Assembly: GCA_963665195.1 (NCBI GenBank)
Contig: OY762070.1
Location: forward strand, 3,658,001-3,722,000
Length of the DNA: 64,000 nt
Origin: VXYL01 sp963665195
GTDB lineage: Bacteria; Pseudomonadota; Gammaproteobacteria; Pseudomonadales; Azotimanducaceae
Direction: 5' to 3'
The position numbers and the translations under genes are program-made. A model generated the notes under the pieces. That model saw only the letters and a program-made list of their open reading frames with translations. It searched no databases and had not been told where the DNA came from. Below are positions 60,959 through 64,000 of the stretch, piece after piece (within the stretch, counting starts at the first letter, position 1; each line of letters begins with the position of its first letter).

Positions 60959-63900
60959 CTACCTTCGACTCCCCGCGCTTCTTCCCACGAATCTTACCGC
61001 GCCTGCGAACGCGGTGACCGGCAGACAGCGCCCGTGCAACGTGGTCATGTAGGGTTCGGGCGGCGTGCCGTAGGACGCCGGCAAGTCTTCCGGTACGCCG
61101 GCTAGGGGCTTCAGGAGCGCCCCAAGGCCATCCAGCGTGATCGTGCCTCTGCCGCGCGTTGCCTCGAAATAGTTGTGGCTCTGGCGGTCGTCGGCGCCGA
61201 CGAGGCTGAAGTCGCGGGCGTGGTCGCTCAGCAGGTCGAGCTGGGCGGTGCTCGGCGGCCGCTCGTCGTCTGTGAGGAGGATCACCGCGGCCCGCTGATG
61301 CCACTGGGCGTCCGCCATGGTCGGGATTCGCTCGCCATGCTCGGCGATGATGTCGTCGATCGAGTAGCTGCGTACATCGGCCGCGGTGAACACGGCGTGG
61401 CCGGTCTGCGTGTACACGTAGCTATCGCCGTCCTTGAGCCACTCGCCGTCTGCCGCGACCCAAAGCTCCGGTACTTCTTCGGGTGGCAGAAGCCCGGCGA
61501 AGTAGAGCTCGATGGGGCTGTAAGGCGGGTTGTTCCCGCCGTTGGCGAACGTGCCGAAGCTGCCAGCCGCGTATTGCTGATCGCCGAGCTCGAACAGATT
61601 CGCGATGTCGAAGCCACCGAGCTGGCCGTCCGCGCTGCTGAACCCCCAATGCGCGCCAACCGTGGTGGGCAGTGCGTAGTTGGACCAGGCATGCTGGAGC
61701 TCGTGCAACGACGGTCCGAACGCTAGGGCTTCGTTGTACGGAAAGTGGATCACGCCGCGCAGCTTGCCGGCGGAGCCGTAGTCGGCGTCGAAGTACTCCG
61801 CTTGACCGAGGCCTTCGGTGTCGTTCATCACCGATAGGTAGATGCCGTAGTAGGGGCTGCCTTCGTGGTGCCGAATGGAGTTCAGGTTGGAGAAGAACAG
61901 CAGGTGGTCGAAGGCATCCTGGAAATGAGCGTAAACGTCCGTCGCATACCTGCGCATCGGCAGGCCATCGTCGAAGACGGTCGCTGCGGCAATGTCTTCA
62001 TCGACCTGCATCACCAGCACGTTGTCGTTGTGGATGAATGCCAGTCGGGACTCCGGGAAGTCGTCGGCAAAGACGAAAATGGAGTACGCAACCACCACGC
62101 CGCGGCCCTGCAAGTCCGAGACATGCGTCTCGACCGAGTCCTCGCTGATGGGATTGCCGGTGAGGTCGACTTCGTCGCCTTCGCCAAGCCCGAGATTGGC
62201 CGCTAGCGGCGAGATGTCTGTGATCCTGTTGTTGGAGAGGTCCAGGATGGCAAGTTCGGTGAGTCGCTGCAGGGGCGCGATGTCGGAAATGGCATTCAGG
62301 GCAAGGTCGAGTTCCGTCAGGGACTTCAGTTCGCCGAGCGGCGACAGGTCCTCGATGGCATTGTCCGACAGCCACAGGGCACGCAGTTCAACCAGCCCGC
62401 GCAGCGGATCGATGACCTCGATCTGGTTCTCGTCAAGGTGCAGCCATAGCAGGCTGGTGAGCTCGGCCAGGGGCGCGAGGTCCGTGATCCGGTTGCCGCC
62501 AAGATGCAGCCACTGCAAGCGGCTGAGCCCGGCCAGCACAGAGATGTCGGCCACGTTCGTGCGGCGGAGGCCCAGCCTCGTCAGGCCAGTCAGACTGGCG
62601 AGCGGCGAGAGGTCCGGGATGCGGTTCCAGCCAAGGTCTAGGTTCGACAAGCCGGTGAGCTCTGCCAGCAGCGAAATGTCCGTGATGTAGTTGCTGCGAA
62701 GGTCCAGGTCCGTCAGGCCGGTCAGGTTGGTGAGCGGCGACAGGTCCGCGATCCGGTTCCAACCGAGGCCCAGTTCCTTCAAGCGGGTCATCCCGGCCAG
62801 CGGCGAGATGTCTGCGACCTCATTGCCGTTCATCAAGAGCGACTCCAAGCGGGCGAGGCCTGCCAGCGGCGAAAGGTCCGCGACCTGGTTGTCGTAGAGG
62901 GACAGTTCCCGAAGCCTCGCGAGCCCGGCCAGCGGCGAGATGTCGGCGATTGTGTTTTGCGTCAGCCGCAAGCGCTCGAGGCCGGTTGCGAACTCGATGC
63001 CGGTCAAGTCGGCAACGCCCTTCGACCAAGCGCCGAGTTCGGTCAGCGTCGCCATTTCGGCTTGCGTGATCGTCGCGCCGGGGTCCTTGCCCAGGGCCGA
63101 CTCGATCGCCGCGCGGAGGCCGGCGTCCGGTATGCGCACGGGCAGAGCCGTCTCGCTCGGCAGCGACCAAGCGAGGTCGGCGGGGATGCTGGCGCGACCG
63201 CGCCCCTCGATGTCGCTGCGGCGTCCGCGCATGGGGTAGTAGAACCAGCCGCCGTCCTTGCCGCGCAGCAGCACCTCGGCCGCGTAGCCGTCGCCGTCGA
63301 AGTCGCCGATGGCGGCGAAGCGGCGTGCCGGGTCGTTGCTGAGATAGGCGATGCCACGCTCGGCCGCGATGTGGCTACGGCCGTCCATGGGCAGGTACTG
63401 CCAGCGGCCGTCGGCGTGGCGCAGCAGGAGGTCGTCCTTGCCGTCGCTGTTCAAGTCGCCGACGCCGGCGAGCTGCCAAGCAGGATCGCGCGGCACGCTG
63501 GCCGGACCGTGCGCTTCGAAGTCGCTGCTCCCGCCCGGCATGGCGTAGTAGAACCAGCGCCCGTCGTCTTCGTCGCGCAGCAGGACATCGTCCCGGTAGC
63601 CATCGCCGTCGAAGTCGCCGATGGCGGCGAAGCGGCGCGCCGGGTCGTTGCTGAGGTTGCTGGGATGGGCCATGCCGCGCTCGGCGGCGATGGGGCCGCG
63701 GCCGTCCATGGGCACGAACCGCCAGCGGCCGTCGGCGTGGCGCAGCAGGAGGTCGTCCTTGCCGTCGTTGTTCAAGTCGCCCACGCCCGCGAGCCGCCAG
63801 ACAGGATCTCGCGGCACGCCGGCGAGGCCGCGCCTCTCGGGGTCGCTGTAGCGACCGTGCATGGGGTAGTAGAACCAATGGCCCGCTTCATCCCGCAGCA

Positions 63901-64000
63901 GCACCTCGTTGCGGCGGCCGTCGCCGTCGAAATCGCCGACCGCGGCGAAGCGGCGCCGCAAGTCGTCGCTGAGATAGGCGATGCCACGCTCGGCGGCGAT
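60959..64000 (-). CDS. Giant FG-GAP / leucine-rich-repeat protein with HELQH metalloprotease-like end (N-terminus outside window)
   Basis: The frame is open to the right edge, giving more than 1010 residues with no start seen. The visible N-terminal part has three near-identical FG-GAP blocks (GDFDGDGYRDDVLLRDEDD and GVGDLNSDGKDDLLLRHADG). A leucine-rich-repeat block of about 14 units of 22 residues follows (ISPLAGLARLRELSLYDNQV), SDS22/internalin-like. The last third has LHELQHAWSNYALP, an HExxH-like HELQH site, and YSIDDIIAEHGERIPTMAD. It is probably a secreted or surface protein; a signal peptide would lie outside the window. It ends 74 bases before the hydroxylase genes. Confidence 0.85.
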   Translation of the reverse strand: MAAERGIAYLSDDLRRRFAAVGDFDGDGRRNEVLLRDEAGHWFYYPMHGRYSDPERRGLAGVPRDPVWRLAGVGDLNNDGKDDLLLRHADGRWRFVPMDGRGPIAAERGMAHPSNLSNDPARRFAAIGDFDGDGYRDDVLLRDEDDGRWFYYAMPGGSSDFEAHGPASVPRDPAWQLAGVGDLNSDGKDDLLLRHADGRWQYLPMDGRSHIAAERGIAYLSNDPARRFAAIGDFDGDGYAAEVLLRGKDGGWFYYPMRGRRSDIEGRGRASIPADLAWSLPSETALPVRIPDAGLRAAIESALGKDPGATITQAEMATLTELGAWSKGVADLTGIEFATGLERLRLTQNTIADISPLAGLARLRELSLYDNQVADLSPLAGLARLESLLMNGNEVADISPLAGMTRLKELGLGWNRIADLSPLTNLTGLTDLDLRSNYITDISLLAELTGLSNLDLGWNRIPDLSPLASLTGLTRLGLRRTNVADISVLAGLSRLQWLHLGGNRITDLAPLAELTSLLWLHLDENQIEVIDPLRGLVELRALWLSDNAIEDLSPLGELKSLTELDLALNAISDIAPLQRLTELAILDLSNNRITDISPLAANLGLGEGDEVDLTGNPISEDSVETHVSDLQGRGVVVAYSIFVFADDFPESRLAFIHNDNVLVMQVDEDIAAATVFDDGLPMRRYATDVYAHFQDAFDHLLFFSNLNSIRHHEGSPYYGIYLSVMNDTEGLGQAEYFDADYGSAGKLRGVIHFPYNEALAFGPSLHELQHAWSNYALPTTVGAHWGFSSADGQLGGFDIANLFELGDQQYAAGSFGTFANGGNNPPYSPIELYFAGLLPPEEVPELWVAADGEWLKDGDSYVYTQTGHAVFTAADVRSYSIDDIIAEHGERIPTMADAQWHQRAAVILLTDDERPPSTAQLDLLSDHARDFSLVGADDRQSHNYFEATRGRGTITLDGLGALLKPLAGVPEDLPASYGTPPEPYMTTLHGRCLPVTAFAGAVRFVGRSAGSRR
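62200..63020 (-). repeat. Leucine-rich-repeat coding array
   Basis: About a dozen units of 66 bases encode 22-residue repeats of the pattern ITDISPLAGLTGLxxLDLxxN. Conserved positions include ISPLA, LTxL and a closing N. The units are more diverged than the FG-GAP copies next to them. They form a continuous solenoid between the FG-GAP part and the metalloprotease-like domain. Confidence 0.85.
63170..64000 (-). repeat. Three near-identical tandem FG-GAP DNA repeats
   Basis: Units of 312 and 318 bases can be seen by aligning the segment starting near 63300 with copies near 63612 and 63930. Each encodes a pair of FG-GAP modules (RFAAIGDFDGDG and LAGVGDLNSDGKDDLLLRHA) plus the linkers PMDGR and IAAERG. 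The copies differ at only scattered positions, so duplication is recent or copies are homogenised. The array continues past the window edge, so the total copy number is unknown. Confidence 0.85.

Overview
The window is GC-rich, densely packed DNA of proteobacterial character. It carries a type II secretion gene set (gspE, F, G, H, I, J, K, L, M, C), TonB-type and Tat-exported proteins, a periplasmic iron-uptake pair and several toxin-antitoxin loci, which together suggest an uncultured gammaproteobacterium. The many phytanoyl-CoA dioxygenases, beta-lactamase-fold hydrolases, sulfatase, sulfotransferases and amidohydrolases recall marine or host-associated lineages, but that placement is inference. 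No rRNA, tRNA, CRISPR array or insertion sequence was recognised, and no gene-free stretch exceeds about 300 bases.

Layout. 0-4.2 kb: iron(III) ABC transporter genes (fbpA cut by the window edge, fbpC), then a Cas4-like nuclease/exonuclease fusion (DUF2779) next to a frameshifted nuclease-like gene. 4.3-12.5 kb: two serine hydrolases, an AlbA/HATPase protein, a PhyH dioxygenase, an outer-membrane barrel and two overlapping D-threonine-aldolase-type PLP genes, the second internally shortened. 12.6-18 kb: a higB remnant with higA, a glutathione transferase, two more PhyH genes, a rhodanese, a formyltransferase, and a glutaredoxin-DinB gene whose first active-site cysteine codon is an in-frame TGA (candidate selenoprotein). 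18-26.2 kb: a minus-strand operon that looks like a decaprenylphosphoryl-arabinose type pathway (HAD-UbiA, GtrA, DprE1, DprE2) ending in a GT-C-like membrane glycosyltransferase with C-terminal FG-GAP repeats. It is interrupted by vapBC lying between two decayed pieces of a second dprE1. 26.3-35.3 kb: D-aminoacylase-type amidohydrolase, PhoX/DUF839 protein, pyruvate phosphate dikinase, a two-gene HipA-like kinase locus and an amidohydrolase-2 protein.

35.4-46 kb: the type II secretion genes, split by a plus-strand island holding a sulfotransferase and a RelB/YafQ locus with a broken toxin; gspD is absent. 46.1-49 kb: a frameshifted methionine-type aminotransferase, an omega-amidase, a cytochrome c lipoprotein and an LRAT-like protein. 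49-55.7 kb: pseudouridine synthase, M28-like peptidase with lost metal ligands, sulfatase, the DUF3501/FeS-oxidoreductase/rubrerythrin trio and a second sulfotransferase. 55.7-64 kb: a TonB-C/helical-repeat protein, Nudix hydrolase, methyltransferase, a two-subunit molybdenum hydroxylase of the isoquinoline oxidoreductase type, and a very large FG-GAP/leucine-rich-repeat protein running off the right edge.

Two themes stand out. First, decay of toxin and nuclease genes beside intact partners: truncated higB, frameshifted yafQ and a frameshifted nuclease. Second, two candidates for something new: the UGA-containing glutaredoxin-DinB gene, and the polyprenyl-phosphate sugar operon capped by an FG-GAP-fused glycosyltransferase.
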